From assembly GCF_030815095.1 (NCBI RefSeq), contig NZ_JAUSWF010000006.1, positions 1 to 64,000 on the forward strand: a DNA stretch of 64,000 nt, in the 5' to 3' direction. The notes below the pieces were generated by a model. The model saw only the letters and a list, made by a program, of their open reading frames with translations, ran no database searches and had not been told where the DNA came from. The stretch is from Aedoeadaptatus ivorii (GTDB taxonomy: Bacteria > Bacillota > Clostridia > Tissierellales > Peptoniphilaceae). Of the stretch, positions 51,290-60,523 are shown one piece after another. The position numbers and the translations under genes were made by a program. How positions within the stretch are numbered: the stretch's first letter is position 1; each line of letters begins with the position of its first letter.

Positions 51290-54256
51290 ATGAAAAAGAA
51301 AGGGAAAGTAAACCCAAGAGATGTACCAAAGACCAAACTTATATCAGAAAAGAAAGAAGAAAGCAATGAAAAATTCAGTAGTACAGAGAGAAAATCAGAT
51401 TTTTCAAAAAAAGAAATTAATAAAGTAAAAAGCAGGAATAACATAGACAATAATGATGAAAACTCTAAGTATTATTCATCTCATTTGCAAGAAAATAGTC
51501 AGGATTTACTCAACGAAAAAGATAAGTCAAATAGAGGAAGAAGACAAAGAAAAAACCATGAGGAAAAATTTGCAGAAGCCTCCTATCATAATGAATATCA
51601 GCCAGAATATTCGCAACAGCAGCATAGAAAAATGGAAGAAAATGAGGAAAGTAGATATGGTGAATATTACGGGCAAGAAACAGAATACAGGCTAAGTAAC
51701 TTTAAAGAAGATTTTAATGATAGACCAAATTCAACTAGCTCTAATTTAAAAAGTAGCACTTCTCCCCAAAAAAATTACAAGGGGAATAGTAATTTAAAAT
51801 GGAAGAAAAACGTTGAGAGTGAAAGTTTTAATGGAGTGCAAGAGAAAAAAATAAGGAGATTTAGAAAAGAAGAAGATAAGGATTTTAATATAGAGGTAAG
51901 TTCAACATATGATCCCTTATCGCAGGACTCAGATAATGATGGTGTCATAGATCGCTATGACATGAACTTTAGTGATAGCAATGTATCATATAGGGACACA
52001 AGAGATGACTATAAGTATTTACCATCTTCTGATGTGCAAAGAAAAAATTGGGATGGTTATTCTATTCTTGGTGAGAAAGGGAAAGAAAGCTTTCAAAAAA
52101 ACACCTTTAAAAAACTTTATCAATCTCAAAGTCAGTTTAAGGATAAAGGGGAAAAAGTAGAATTAAAATCTTTAAATGGGAAGTTTAGAAGAAAATATCT
52201 ATCATATAAGGCAAATGAAGAAGATAAAAAAATAATTCAAGACCTGAATACTAATAAAAAACAAAATAGCAAATATTTCAAAGGCAAAGTTAGAAATTTA
52301 GAAGAAAAAGATATGCTAATGGGTAAGGTTTCTAGTGGGAAATTTAGACAGGATAGCCTATCTGAAGGATTCAAAAGTGAATCTGAAAAAAATAAAGATA
52401 AATATAATATAAATAAAAAGAATCAAGAAAAAATAGGCACGAAAAAAGAAATCTTCAAACAGGAAAAAAACGTAATAAAAAATGAGAATCTTGAAGTAGA
52501 TGAACTTGATTTAAATCATAGTGGAATTTCTAATAAAAACAAGGGAAAGAAAAGACAAATAAAAGACGCTTTTGATAATACTATAAAGAAAAGCAACTTT
52601 GATCCAAAGAAAGAATACACCAGGACAAAAAAAGAAGTACAGGATTCTAAAAATGTATCTGAAGAAAATAAGGTAGATACAAAAAATAAAACTAAATTCC
52701 ATTCTAAAAAAGATAACAAAAGTGAAAAAGATAAGTTTTATAAAAAGGAAGATAAAATATCAAAACTATATGAGAAAAAGAATAAAAAAGAAAAAGAGTT
52801 AATTAAGTATAAGAAAAAGTCAAAAAAAGCGGGTTTAGAAAAACCTATTACTTTTGCGAGTGCTATGACGGCAAACTATCTATATAGTGGGAAAGATGAT
52901 AATGCAGGTGTTAACGCTGCTTATAAGCTTAGTAGAACTACCGAAGTTGTAGGTAGAGAAATTAGCCATTTTAGAAGAAAAAAACCTTTAAAAACTCAAA
53001 GAAAAATAAAATCTTTAGAAGGAAAAATTTATAAGAAAGAAAGTAAACTTCTATTTCAAAGAAATTTTGAAGAATTGAAGAAGACTAAAGCTTATCAAAA
53101 CTCTAATAAACTGAATCGATTTTTTATGAAAAAGAAGTTTCAGAGAGATTTTAGGAAGAAACACGGGGAAGGTTTAGTAAATAGAGTAAAGAAATCTTTC
53201 GCTAATATTGGAAAGAAAACATTGGAAGCTTTAAAAAACAAAGGATATAAGCAAATTTTAATTGCCCTTTGTATTTTAGGACTTTTTTTTATGCTATTTC
53301 AAGGAATTAGCAATGTTGGCAGTCTTACTTCAGGATTAACAAGTAATGTTATAGCTACAAGCTATCTATCAAAAGAAGAAGTTTTAATGGATATTAACAA
53401 TGAATTTACAAGTTATGAATATGCCTTACAAGATGAAATAGATAGTATTAAAGAAAATTATCCAAATTATGATGAATATCATATAAAAGGAGATTCTGTT
53501 GGTCATGACCTACACGAGCTTTTTAGCTATTTAACAGCAAGATATGGAGAGATTAAGTCAGCTGAAGAGATACAAAAGGAATTAAAAAAGCTATTTAATC
53601 AAATGTATGAGAAAAAATATACTTCAAAGTCTATTACAAAATATGACAGTGAAGGAAATCCATACACCTATAGAATTCTAACATTAACTATAAAAAAGAA
53701 AAGTATTGATGAAATAGCAAGAGAAGAATTTGCAAACTATGAAACAAATATGGCTCATTATTTAGCATTACTTGATAGTCAGGGAAATATGAGTGGATAT
53801 TTTGGATCAAGCTATGGGAACTTGGGAGAGATTATAGACAATCCAAACTTTGGAAATCCCGGTCTTGCTTTTGATTCTGAAACTGCCAAAGCCTTATTTA
53901 ATGAAGCAGAAAAACATATAGGTAAAAGATATGTGTTTGGAGCAAGTGGACCATCTAACTTTGACTGTTCAGGTTTTGTATGTTGGTCATTTACAAAGTC
54001 TGGTGTAAAGAGAATGCCAAGAACTACAGCTTGGCTTATTTATAAAAACTATTGTAATCCAATATCTCCAAGCGAGGCAAAACCTGGGGATATTATTTTC
54101 TTTAAAGGCACATATAATTCCGGTACGCCAATTTCTCACGTAGGGATATATGCCGGAAATGGAATGATGCTCCATGCAGGAGATCCTATCCAATATACCA
54201 GTATAAACTCAAGATATTGGAAAAATCACTTTTATTCCTTTGGTAGACCAAAATAA
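51290..54256 (+). CDS. Conjugation cell-wall hydrolase (NlpC/P60) with a very long charged N-terminal region
   Basis: A 988-residue protein. Residues 1-~640 are hydrophilic and Lys/Glu/Asn-rich, with one calcium-loop-like DSDNDGVIDRYD near residue 215. A membrane helix (about 660-682) follows, then an extracellular linker and an NlpC/P60 peptidase (about 865-988) with catalytic C893 (NFDCSG), H950 (ISHVGIY) and H962 (MLHAGD). It opens peptidoglycan for the transfer channel, corresponding to the CD1108-type protein of Tn1549. The cytoplasmic region seems unusually long. Confidence 0.88.
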   Translation: MKKKGKVNPRDVPKTKLISEKKEESNEKFSSTERKSDFSKKEINKVKSRNNIDNNDENSKYYSSHLQENSQDLLNEKDKSNRGRRQRKNHEEKFAEASYHNEYQPEYSQQQHRKMEENEESRYGEYYGQETEYRLSNFKEDFNDRPNSTSSNLKSSTSPQKNYKGNSNLKWKKNVESESFNGVQEKKIRRFRKEEDKDFNIEVSSTYDPLSQDSDNDGVIDRYDMNFSDSNVSYRDTRDDYKYLPSSDVQRKNWDGYSILGEKGKESFQKNTFKKLYQSQSQFKDKGEKVELKSLNGKFRRKYLSYKANEEDKKIIQDLNTNKKQNSKYFKGKVRNLEEKDMLMGKVSSGKFRQDSLSEGFKSESEKNKDKYNINKKNQEKIGTKKEIFKQEKNVIKNENLEVDELDLNHSGISNKNKGKKRQIKDAFDNTIKKSNFDPKKEYTRTKKEVQDSKNVSEENKVDTKNKTKFHSKKDNKSEKDKFYKKEDKISKLYEKKNKKEKELIKYKKKSKKAGLEKPITFASAMTANYLYSGKDDNAGVNAAYKLSRTTEVVGREISHFRRKKPLKTQRKIKSLEGKIYKKESKLLFQRNFEELKKTKAYQNSNKLNRFFMKKKFQRDFRKKHGEGLVNRVKKSFANIGKKTLEALKNKGYKQILIALCILGLFFMLFQGISNVGSLTSGLTSNVIATSYLSKEEVLMDINNEFTSYEYALQDEIDSIKENYPNYDEYHIKGDSVGHDLHELFSYLTARYGEIKSAEEIQKELKKLFNQMYEKKYTSKSITKYDSEGNPYTYRILTLTIKKKSIDEIAREEFANYETNMAHYLALLDSQGNMSGYFGSSYGNLGEIIDNPNFGNPGLAFDSETAKALFNEAEKHIGKRYVFGASGPSNFDCSGFVCWSFTKSGVKRMPRTTAWLIYKNYCNPISPSEAKPGDIIFFKGTYNSGTPISHVGIYAGNGMMLHAGDPIQYTSINSRYWKNHFYSFGRPK

Positions 54257-54276
54257 GGGGGAAGGAGTAAAAATCT

Positions 54277-54534
54277 ATGAATAAAAAATTAATCAGAAAC
54301 ATAGAAAAACAGAAGAATTTAAGAAAGAAAAAAGAAGAAATTGAAATAGAACTTCAGTTATTAGTAGAGGAACAAGAAGAAATAGAAAATTTAGAGGTCA
54401 TCAAGGAATTTCGAAGTCAAAAAATATCTCTTGATGAATTTTTATTTATTGTTAGAAAAAATAAGGAAGAAGAAAATAGAGAAAGACAAGAACTTAAAAG
54501 AAAAGATACAAATGAAAGTGAGGAAAATTTATGA
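54277..54534 (+). CDS. DUF4315 family protein
   Basis: An 85-residue Lys/Glu-rich coiled-coil protein ending with REEENRERQ-like charge runs; the pattern I.KTR.KI.E.Q.kl.eLE.qk.e.EN.EIV..VR matches the DUF4315 family of Tn1549-like ICEs, which always lies just before a DUF4366 gene. Here a large surface-protein gene intervenes. Its stop overlaps the next start (ATGA). Function unknown. Confidence 0.78.
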   Translation: MNKKLIRNIEKQKNLRKKKEEIEIELQLLVEEQEEIENLEVIKEFRSQKISLDEFLFIVRKNKEEENRERQELKRKDTNESEENL

Positions 54535-56885
54535 AAAAAATAACAAGTGGAATTTTAGCTGTGATAATGCTACTTGTAAGTCTAGTGAATATAGTGGCTG
54601 TAAGTCCTGTATATGCAAGTACAGATTATAAGGTAGAGTGGACGGAAGATGATTTTATGTATTCCTCTGAGGGAAATATAATTGCCTTTAGTGATAAGGG
54701 CTTAGAAAAGAAAGAAAAGACAAATGTTCTAGTATTTCCTGAAGGAACAAAATCTATAAATGGAAATTATTCTTTAAGTCATTTAAACGATGAACTTAGA
54801 TATAAAAGAGAATTTGGACGTGGCAAACATTGGGATAAAGTAATTATTCCTGATTCTGTTAAGCATTTAGGCTATGCTGCCTTTTACGATGCAAGTATAG
54901 ACGAGGTAAAACTATCAAATAGGCTAACTTATCTTGGTGGTTTAGCATTTTTTAATTGTGGACTTAGAGAAGTGACTTTACCTGATACTTTGGTAAATAT
55001 TGAACATAATGCTTTTGAAAGAAATAACCTTCAAGAAATAACTATACCGAAGTCTGTAAAGACAATTGAACAATACGCTTTTTCAAGAAATAAATTGCAC
55101 ACTATAAAAGTTTTAGGCAATCCAAACATTAACAGTAAAGGAGTATTCCATAATCAAGATGTTGAATATAGACCAAAACAAAATCCATTTTACGAAAATC
55201 ATTTTGGTTTCAACGGAAATCAAGGATTCAAATCTATTCCTAATGGATTAAGGTTTGAAAATGGAGAGTTTGTCTTTGATAAGAACGTAGATAGTGTAGA
55301 ACTTGAATTTGATTATAACAATGATATGTATCAAGGAAAGATGACTATATACAATCCAAATAAATATTCCATTGATACTCAAACTGATTTGACAGGACAA
55401 GATATTGATGAAAAGGACAATAAGATTGATGATTTAACTAAAAACATTAAGGACTTAGAAAATCAGATCAAAGACTTAAATGATAAGAAACAAGAAGATC
55501 AATCAAAGATAGATGAGTTAAAGGAAAAGTTAGAATCTTGCAAAGATAATGGAGAGAAACTAAAACAAGAAAAGTCTAAGTTAGAAGAAGAGATTAGAGA
55601 TAAAGACAATAAGATTACTCAATTGAATAAAGAAATTGAGAATCTTAAAAACTCCAATAATCATGAACTAATAGCAGAAATTACTCAGCTTAAAGATGAA
55701 TTAAAAAGATTACAAGATGAAAATGCAAAACTAAAAGAAGATTATTCATCTACAAAATGGGAGTTAGAAGCTGAGAAAGAAAAGACCGATAAAAACGAAA
55801 ATAAAATCAAAGAAATGCAAGAAAAGCTCGAGTCTTTAGAAGGAGAACTAGCAAAGAAGACTAAAGAAATTGAGGATAAAGATAATAAAATTAAGGACTT
55901 AGAAAAAGCTCTTGATGAAAAAGATACTAAGATAAAAGACCTCGAGTCTAAAAAGAAAGAAACAGAAAATTCTAAGTCAGAATGTTGTAAGAAAATTGAA
56001 GAGCTTCAAAAGGCTATTGATAGTTTAAAAGAATCTTCTGAAAATACAAAAAAAGAATTAGAAGAGAAGATTAAAGGGTTAGAAGAAAAACAAAAAGCTT
56101 CTGAAGAAGAAATTAAAAAGCTAAAAGAAGAGTTAGATAAGAAAATTGAAGAAGCAAAGAAGTTAATCGAGGAAGCAAATAAAAAAGCAAAAGAAGAACT
56201 TGAGAAACAAGCTAAAGATGAAAAAGACAAAAATTTAAACCAAGACTTATCCAAGAAATTAGATGAAATTCTAAAACTCCAAAAAGAAAATAAAGAGAAG
56301 AAAGAAGACAAGAAATCTCAAGATAAAAAGTTGGACGAACTTTTGAAAGCTGATGACAAGAATATCCTAAATCAATTTGATCTTAACAAAATGAAAGAGC
56401 AAGAAAACCAACAAGGCAAAAAACAAGTTAAAGATGAAAAAGAATTTGCAGTTTTCCAAGTAGACAAAAACTTTTATAACATTATAAAAGATGGAAAGAA
56501 AACTACTGTGTATATGGATGTAAAAGCATATATTAAGGATAATCGCATTATGCTACCTGTTAGATATGCAGCTTATACTCTTGGGTTTAATGTAGAATAT
56601 GATGATAGTAAGAGAGAGGCTATCTTTTCAAATAAAGAAAATACAGCCTTACCTAAAAAAACTCTAAGATTAAATATAGATACTGGTGTTATGAAAGATA
56701 GTCAAGGAAACATTTATCATTCTGACACTAAACCTGTAATTATAAATGGAAGAATTCACGCATCTATTTCCAATATAGCTAAAGCTTTTAATGCAAGCTG
56801 TGGGGATATAAGAGATGAAAAAGATCAAAGTATAGAATGGGATAATAGCAGAAAGGCAGTTTATGTCTTCAAGAATATAAAGTAA
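54531..56885 (+). CDS. Secreted surface protein: BspA-type LRR, long coiled coil, CuAO-N-like C-terminal domain
   Basis: A 784-residue protein with a signal peptide (about 1-30, ending VYAS). Residues about 85-215 are leucine-rich repeats of the BspA/LRR_5 type (VIIPDSVKHLGYAAF, VTLPDTLVNIEHNAF, ITIPKSVKTIEQYAF). Residues about 290-640 form a long Lys/Glu-rich coiled coil. The C-terminus (about 650-784) has the copper-amine-oxidase-N-like pattern RIMLPVRYAAYTLGFNVEYD. No LPxTG motif or membrane anchor is present. It is inserted between DUF4315 and DUF4366, where relatives have no such gene, and may be an adhesin. Confidence 0.85.
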   Translation: MKKITSGILAVIMLLVSLVNIVAVSPVYASTDYKVEWTEDDFMYSSEGNIIAFSDKGLEKKEKTNVLVFPEGTKSINGNYSLSHLNDELRYKREFGRGKHWDKVIIPDSVKHLGYAAFYDASIDEVKLSNRLTYLGGLAFFNCGLREVTLPDTLVNIEHNAFERNNLQEITIPKSVKTIEQYAFSRNKLHTIKVLGNPNINSKGVFHNQDVEYRPKQNPFYENHFGFNGNQGFKSIPNGLRFENGEFVFDKNVDSVELEFDYNNDMYQGKMTIYNPNKYSIDTQTDLTGQDIDEKDNKIDDLTKNIKDLENQIKDLNDKKQEDQSKIDELKEKLESCKDNGEKLKQEKSKLEEEIRDKDNKITQLNKEIENLKNSNNHELIAEITQLKDELKRLQDENAKLKEDYSSTKWELEAEKEKTDKNENKIKEMQEKLESLEGELAKKTKEIEDKDNKIKDLEKALDEKDTKIKDLESKKKETENSKSECCKKIEELQKAIDSLKESSENTKKELEEKIKGLEEKQKASEEEIKKLKEELDKKIEEAKKLIEEANKKAKEELEKQAKDEKDKNLNQDLSKKLDEILKLQKENKEKKEDKKSQDKKLDELLKADDKNILNQFDLNKMKEQENQQGKKQVKDEKEFAVFQVDKNFYNIIKDGKKTTVYMDVKAYIKDNRIMLPVRYAAYTLGFNVEYDDSKREAIFSNKENTALPKKTLRLNIDTGVMKDSQGNIYHSDTKPVIINGRIHASISNIAKAFNASCGDIRDEKDQSIEWDNSRKAVYVFKNIK

Positions 56886-56900
56886 GAAAAGGAGAGAATT

Positions 56901-57779
56901 ATGAAGAAAAAAAGATTAGGGGTAGCCTTAGTGCTACTCCTTTTACTATTCAGTATGCCAAGCATATCCATAGCTAAGAGCAATGAAAATGAAATAAAAA
57001 ATCAGTCAAATGATATTTATTTGCCAGAAAAAAGTAAAGAATTAGAAAGCTTATTTGATGAAGATGTATATGAACCATCTAATGAGAGTCAAAAAATTCC
57101 TTATCAGGAAGTGCCGAAAATACAAGAAAATAACATAAAAAATGAGCAAGTAGATAAAAAAGAAAAGCCATCTAAACTTGTTAAAGGTGGCAATACTAAA
57201 GCAATTAATCCATTAGCTACAAAAGAAAATAAGGCAAGAGGAACAGTTATAGAAAATGTAGATAAAAATGGACAGGATATTACACCGAAAGTAGAAGATC
57301 AAACATCAAGAGATGAAAAAAAGGAAAATCCAATAGATGTTAGACAATTTTTAACCTTTCAAACAAAGAGTGGAAAAACTATGCACCTCATTGTAGATCA
57401 TTCGGAAAATCAAGAAAATGTACAATTACTAACAGAAGTTGGAGAACAAGATCTACTAAATATGATTGAAGGAGAAAGTGAAGTAAAGCCAAAAGAAGAA
57501 GTAGTGAAAAAAGAAGAACCGGTGGAGGAAAAACCGAAGAAAGAGGAGAAAGAAGAAAAGAAATCAGGGATAGGACTTTATTTATTTATGGGTTTAATTA
57601 TTGTTGGTGTAATGGGTGCAGGATATTACTTCAAAATCTATAAAAAAAATGAAGAAGCAAGTTTTGAAGATGAGCAAGATTATAATGAATTAGAAGATGA
57701 TTATGAATCTGAAGGGGAGGATTATGATCTTGAAGATAAGGAAGATACAGAAATTATTCCAGATGAAGATGAATTTTAA
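56901..57779 (+). CDS. DUF4366 family membrane protein (CD1107-like)
   Basis: A 292-residue protein with an N-terminal signal peptide (about 1-26), a low-complexity external part containing the conserved FLTFQTKSGKTMHLIVDHSENQENVQLLTEV block, a proline/glutamate/lysine-rich stretch, a membrane helix near 228-246 (GLYLFMGLIIVGVMGAGYYF), and an acidic tail. This matches the DUF4366 family of Tn1549-like ICEs, thought to be a surface component of the transfer machine. Confidence 0.85.
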   Translation: MKKKRLGVALVLLLLLFSMPSISIAKSNENEIKNQSNDIYLPEKSKELESLFDEDVYEPSNESQKIPYQEVPKIQENNIKNEQVDKKEKPSKLVKGGNTKAINPLATKENKARGTVIENVDKNGQDITPKVEDQTSRDEKKENPIDVRQFLTFQTKSGKTMHLIVDHSENQENVQLLTEVGEQDLLNMIEGESEVKPKEEVVKKEEPVEEKPKKEEKEEKKSGIGLYLFMGLIIVGVMGAGYYFKIYKKNEEASFEDEQDYNELEDDYESEGEDYDLEDKEDTEIIPDEDEF

Positions 57780-58149
57780 TCTTCTCAATGATTTAAGCAG
57801 TAGATTAAGGACAACAATAAAATTAATTATCGTGTAAATTTATAAACATACGATAGAAAAGTACAATTAGAATTCTGGAACTTTAATAAAAAACGATGAA
57901 CAAAACGACAGCACAAACTTAATATATAAGTAAAGCTAAGTTGAAATGATTGATTGTATAATTAAGAATTTGATATAGATAAAATCATAAGTTTAATGAG
58001 AATGCTAAAAACGGATCAAGCTTTTTTATACGGATGGAATTCTTATTCGAAGAAAAATCTTTATGCTAGAGACATAAAGTTTGAAGATGTAATAGATAAT
58101 GGAATAAATATTATAGAAAAAATAAAAAATCGGTAGAGCTATAAAAAGA
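57780..58149 (+). other. Gene-poor stretch with a 46-codon orphan frame
   Basis: The frame at 57996-58136 (MRMLKTDQAFLYGWNSYSKK...NGINIIEKIKNR, 46 codons) has protein-like composition but only a weak ribosome site. Sequence upstream of its ATG continues in frame for some 10 codons to a stop, as for the C-terminal end of an older gene. No family is recognised. The remainder of this interval shows nothing identifiable. Confidence 0.35.
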
Positions 58150-58182
58150 TGAGGGATTGAAAATTTAATCTCTCATTTTTTT
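58150..58182 (+). terminator. Terminator-like hairpin upstream of topB
   Basis: TGAGGGATT (58150-58158) pairs with AATCTCTCA (58167-58175, one G-U), followed by a run of seven T. AAAGGAGG of topB begins 13 bases later. Confidence 0.85.
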
Positions 58183-58205
58183 ATTAAAAAATTAAAGGAG
58201 GAAAA

Positions 58206-59912
58206 ATGAAATTAGTAATCGCAGAAAAACCAAGTGTTGCAGCATCAATAGCAAAAGTTATAGGAGCAAAAAATAGAAATAATGGATATTATGAGGGGAA
58301 TGGATACATTGTTTCATGGTGTGTTGGGCATTTAGTACAAATGGCAAATCCTGATGTGTATGATGAAAGATATAAGAAGTGGAGAATTGAAGATTTACCT
58401 ATTATCCCAAAAGAATACAAGTATGAGGTAACGAAGACAACTAAAAAACAGTTTAATATTCTTAAAAGACTAATGAATAGTAATGAAGTTGACACCATTA
58501 TTAATGCTTGTGATGCTGGTAGAGAAGGAGAAGCTATCTTTAGACTTGTATATATGATGGCAAATTGTAAGAAGAAAATGAAACGTCTTTGGATTTCCTC
58601 AATGGAAGACTCTTCCATAAAAGAAGGATTTAGCAACTTAAAAGATGGAAGTAATTATGATAATCTTTTTGATTCAGCTAAGGCTCGTGCCATAGCTGAT
58701 TGGCTTGTTGGAATGAACATAAGTAGACTTTACTCCTGTCTATATAATGAAAATTATAGTGTAGGCAGAGTACAAACACCAACTTTATCAATGATTGTGA
58801 ATAGAGATGATGAGATAAATAGTTTTAAAAAAGAAAAATATTATACAGTGGAGATTTCCATGAATGGATTTACACTTTCGACAGATAGAATTGATGACAA
58901 GATAGTGGCAGAGCAGCTTAAAAATTTAATCGGAGAAAAAATTGAAATAACCGATGTAATTAAAAAAGAAAAGATTACAAAGCCTAATCTGCCCTTTGAC
59001 CTAACAACACTTCAAAGAGAATGTAATAAGTATTTTGGATACAGTGCAAAACAAACCCTAGATTATGCCCAAAGCCTGTATGAAAAGAAGTATATTACCT
59101 ATCCACGAACAGATTCAAGATATTTGACAGTAGACATGATAGAAAGCACTGTAAATAATATTATAGGAAAAAATGATTTTGACACAGAAAGAATTAAGGT
59201 AGTTTTTAATTCTGAAAAAGTTACAGATCATCATGCAATAATTCCAACGATAAGTTCATTAAATAAGGATATTTCAAATCTCCCGGAAAGCGAAGCCAAA
59301 GTATATAGACTTATAACAAATAAACTCTATGCAAGTTTTGGATATCCACTTGTAGAAAATACAACAAAGATAGTGGCTGAATTTGACGGGTTTGAATTTA
59401 TAAACACTTATAAAATAATTGCAGAAGAAGGGTTTACAAAATATTTAGAAGAATATACATCAAAGAAGAAAGAAGATATACAACTTCCTGATGTAAAAAT
59501 AGGAGATTTTTTATATATTGAAAATAAAGATATAAAAGAGAAGTATACAAATCCACCTAAACACTTCACTGAAGACACACTCTTAAAAGCAATGGAAATA
59601 GCTGGAAATGATGAATTAGTTAAGGATGTTGAAATTGAAAGAAAAGGACTTGGTACTCCTGCTACAAGAGCGGGAATAATAGAAAATTTGATATACAAAG
59701 GTTATATAAAAAGAGAAAAGAAAAACCTAATATCAACTAGGAAGGGATTAAACCTAGTTACTATAGTTATAGATGAGTTTAAATCTCCAAAGACAACAGC
59801 AAAATGGGAAATGAGATTAAGTGATATAGCAAAGGGTAAGGAAAATAAAGAGAATTTTTTAAAAGAAATTGAAGAAGAAATAAAAAATACTATAGGTAAA
59901 TATTATAAGTAA
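58206..59912 (+). CDS. topB: DNA topoisomerase III
   Basis: A 568-residue type IA topoisomerase. The TOPRIM domain starts KLVIAEKPSVAASIAKV and has the acidic DAGREGEAIFR. The catalytic tyrosine is Y299 in YITYPRTDSRYL. HHAIIPT and GLGTPATRAGIIENL are conserved TopB motifs. The C-terminal zinc-finger region seen in longer homologues (about 690 residues) is missing. ICE TopB proteins are thought to resolve intermediates of transfer. AAAGGAGG precedes the ATG. Confidence 0.95.
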   Translation: MKLVIAEKPSVAASIAKVIGAKNRNNGYYEGNGYIVSWCVGHLVQMANPDVYDERYKKWRIEDLPIIPKEYKYEVTKTTKKQFNILKRLMNSNEVDTIINACDAGREGEAIFRLVYMMANCKKKMKRLWISSMEDSSIKEGFSNLKDGSNYDNLFDSAKARAIADWLVGMNISRLYSCLYNENYSVGRVQTPTLSMIVNRDDEINSFKKEKYYTVEISMNGFTLSTDRIDDKIVAEQLKNLIGEKIEITDVIKKEKITKPNLPFDLTTLQRECNKYFGYSAKQTLDYAQSLYEKKYITYPRTDSRYLTVDMIESTVNNIIGKNDFDTERIKVVFNSEKVTDHHAIIPTISSLNKDISNLPESEAKVYRLITNKLYASFGYPLVENTTKIVAEFDGFEFINTYKIIAEEGFTKYLEEYTSKKKEDIQLPDVKIGDFLYIENKDIKEKYTNPPKHFTEDTLLKAMEIAGNDELVKDVEIERKGLGTPATRAGIIENLIYKGYIKREKKNLISTRKGLNLVTIVIDEFKSPKTTAKWEMRLSDIAKGKENKENFLKEIEEEIKNTIGKYYK

Positions 59913-59964
59913 ATTGATTATAAAAAATTGAATACGGTTATAGGAATGAAGAAAGGAGTGATTT

Positions 59965-60039
59965 ATGAAAGAAATAGGGTATAATATAAGTGATAAAAGA
60001 GTAGGCATTAGGAAATTTACTTATTTGATATTACTATGA
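59965..60039 (+). CDS. Possible 24-residue peptide upstream of the toxin-antitoxin module
   Basis: AAAGGAGTG lies 6-7 bases before an ATG that opens MKEIGYNISDKRVGIRKFTYLILL and a stop. Its 3' end overlaps the promoter of the ToxIN-like module. It may be the truncated start of a gene displaced by insertion of that module. No homologue is recognised. Confidence 0.3.
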   Translation: MKEIGYNISDKRVGIRKFTYLILL

Positions 60040-60053
60040 ATATATGTTATACT
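60025..60053 (+). promoter_or_regulatory. Promoter of the type III toxin-antitoxin module
   Basis: TTGATA (60025-60030) and TATACT (60048-60053) are 17 bases apart, and the -10 is extended (TGTTATACT). Transcription would start near 60060, at the first antitoxin repeat. Confidence 0.8.
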
Positions 60054-60063
60054 CTTATCAGAT

Positions 60064-60148
60064 AAAGATGGTGTCCCACTACCGTTAAAGGTGGAGCATT
60101 AAAGAAGGTGTCTCACTACCTATATCCCAAAGGTGAAGCATTAAAGCA
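60064..60148 (+). ncRNA. ToxI-like antitoxin RNA: two tandem repeats
   Basis: Two direct repeats, 60064-60100 (37 bases) and 60101-60142 (42 bases), share AAAGA-GGTGTC-CACTACC and AAAGGTG-AGCATT; unit 2 has five extra bases in the middle. A third unit begins (AAAGCAAG) and stops. CACTACC can pair with GGTGG/AGGTG, as needed for the pseudoknot of type III antitoxins. Repeats of this size directly between a promoter and a terminator, upstream of a ToxN-like gene, are diagnostic of type III systems. Confidence 0.8.
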
Positions 60149-60150
60149 AG

Positions 60151-60179
60151 CAGAGAGGATTAAACCTCTCTGTTTTTTT
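60151..60179 (+). terminator. Regulatory terminator between antitoxin repeats and toxin gene
   Basis: CAGAGAGG (60151-60158) pairs perfectly with CCTCTCTG (60165-60172), followed by seven T. In type III modules this leaky terminator sets the excess of antitoxin RNA over toxin mRNA. Confidence 0.9.
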
Positions 60180-60190
60180 AGGAGAAAATA

Positions 60191-60523
60191 ATGGTAGAAG
60201 TTATAAAATATGGATTTTATACTGTAAACTCTGATTACCTTGAATATCTAAATAAAGTAGATTCAGAAGTTTATTACAACCCATCGTATAGAAACAGTAT
60301 AAAACCATTTGTTGGAATTATTGTTGGTATAGAAAATTATAATTATTTTATTCCAATTTCTTCTGCAAAGGAAAAACATAAAAAATGGAAGAATGTTTCT
60401 GATGAGCATTTTTTGATTTATGAAGTGATCGATAATAGTATTACTATAGATGGAGATATCTACAAATATTATTCTGATAGAAAAAAATGCACATATTATC
60501 TATATTGGATATTAAGAAAATGA
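60191..60523 (+). CDS. ToxN-like type III toxin, N-terminal part (frame 0 product, 110 residues)
   Basis: The sequence GFYTVNSDYLEYLNKVDSEVYYN...KPFVGIIVGIENYNYFIPISSAKEKHKKWK follows the ToxN/AbiQ fold: YxVxxxYixyL start, KPFVGIvl, and the 'P.tS.K.KH..' catalytic region. Frame 0 ends prematurely at 60521-60523 with LYWILRK. The conserved C-terminal half continues in the -1 frame from 60487. The join lies on A_AAA_AAA (60481-60487), read in frame 0 as AGA AAA AAA, a canonical -1 slippery heptamer. GGAG lies seven bases before the ATG. Type III toxins are endoribonucleases. Confidence 0.8.
   Translation: MVEVIKYGFYTVNSDYLEYLNKVDSEVYYNPSYRNSIKPFVGIIVGIENYNYFIPISSAKEKHKKWKNVSDEHFLIYEVIDNSITIDGDIYKYYSDRKKCTYYLYWILRK

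Noticed and set aside
60064..60148. CRISPR-like repeats near the toxin gene
   Set aside because: Only two units exist, without spacers, and they sit between a promoter and a terminator upstream of a ToxN-like gene, which fits a type III antitoxin RNA.
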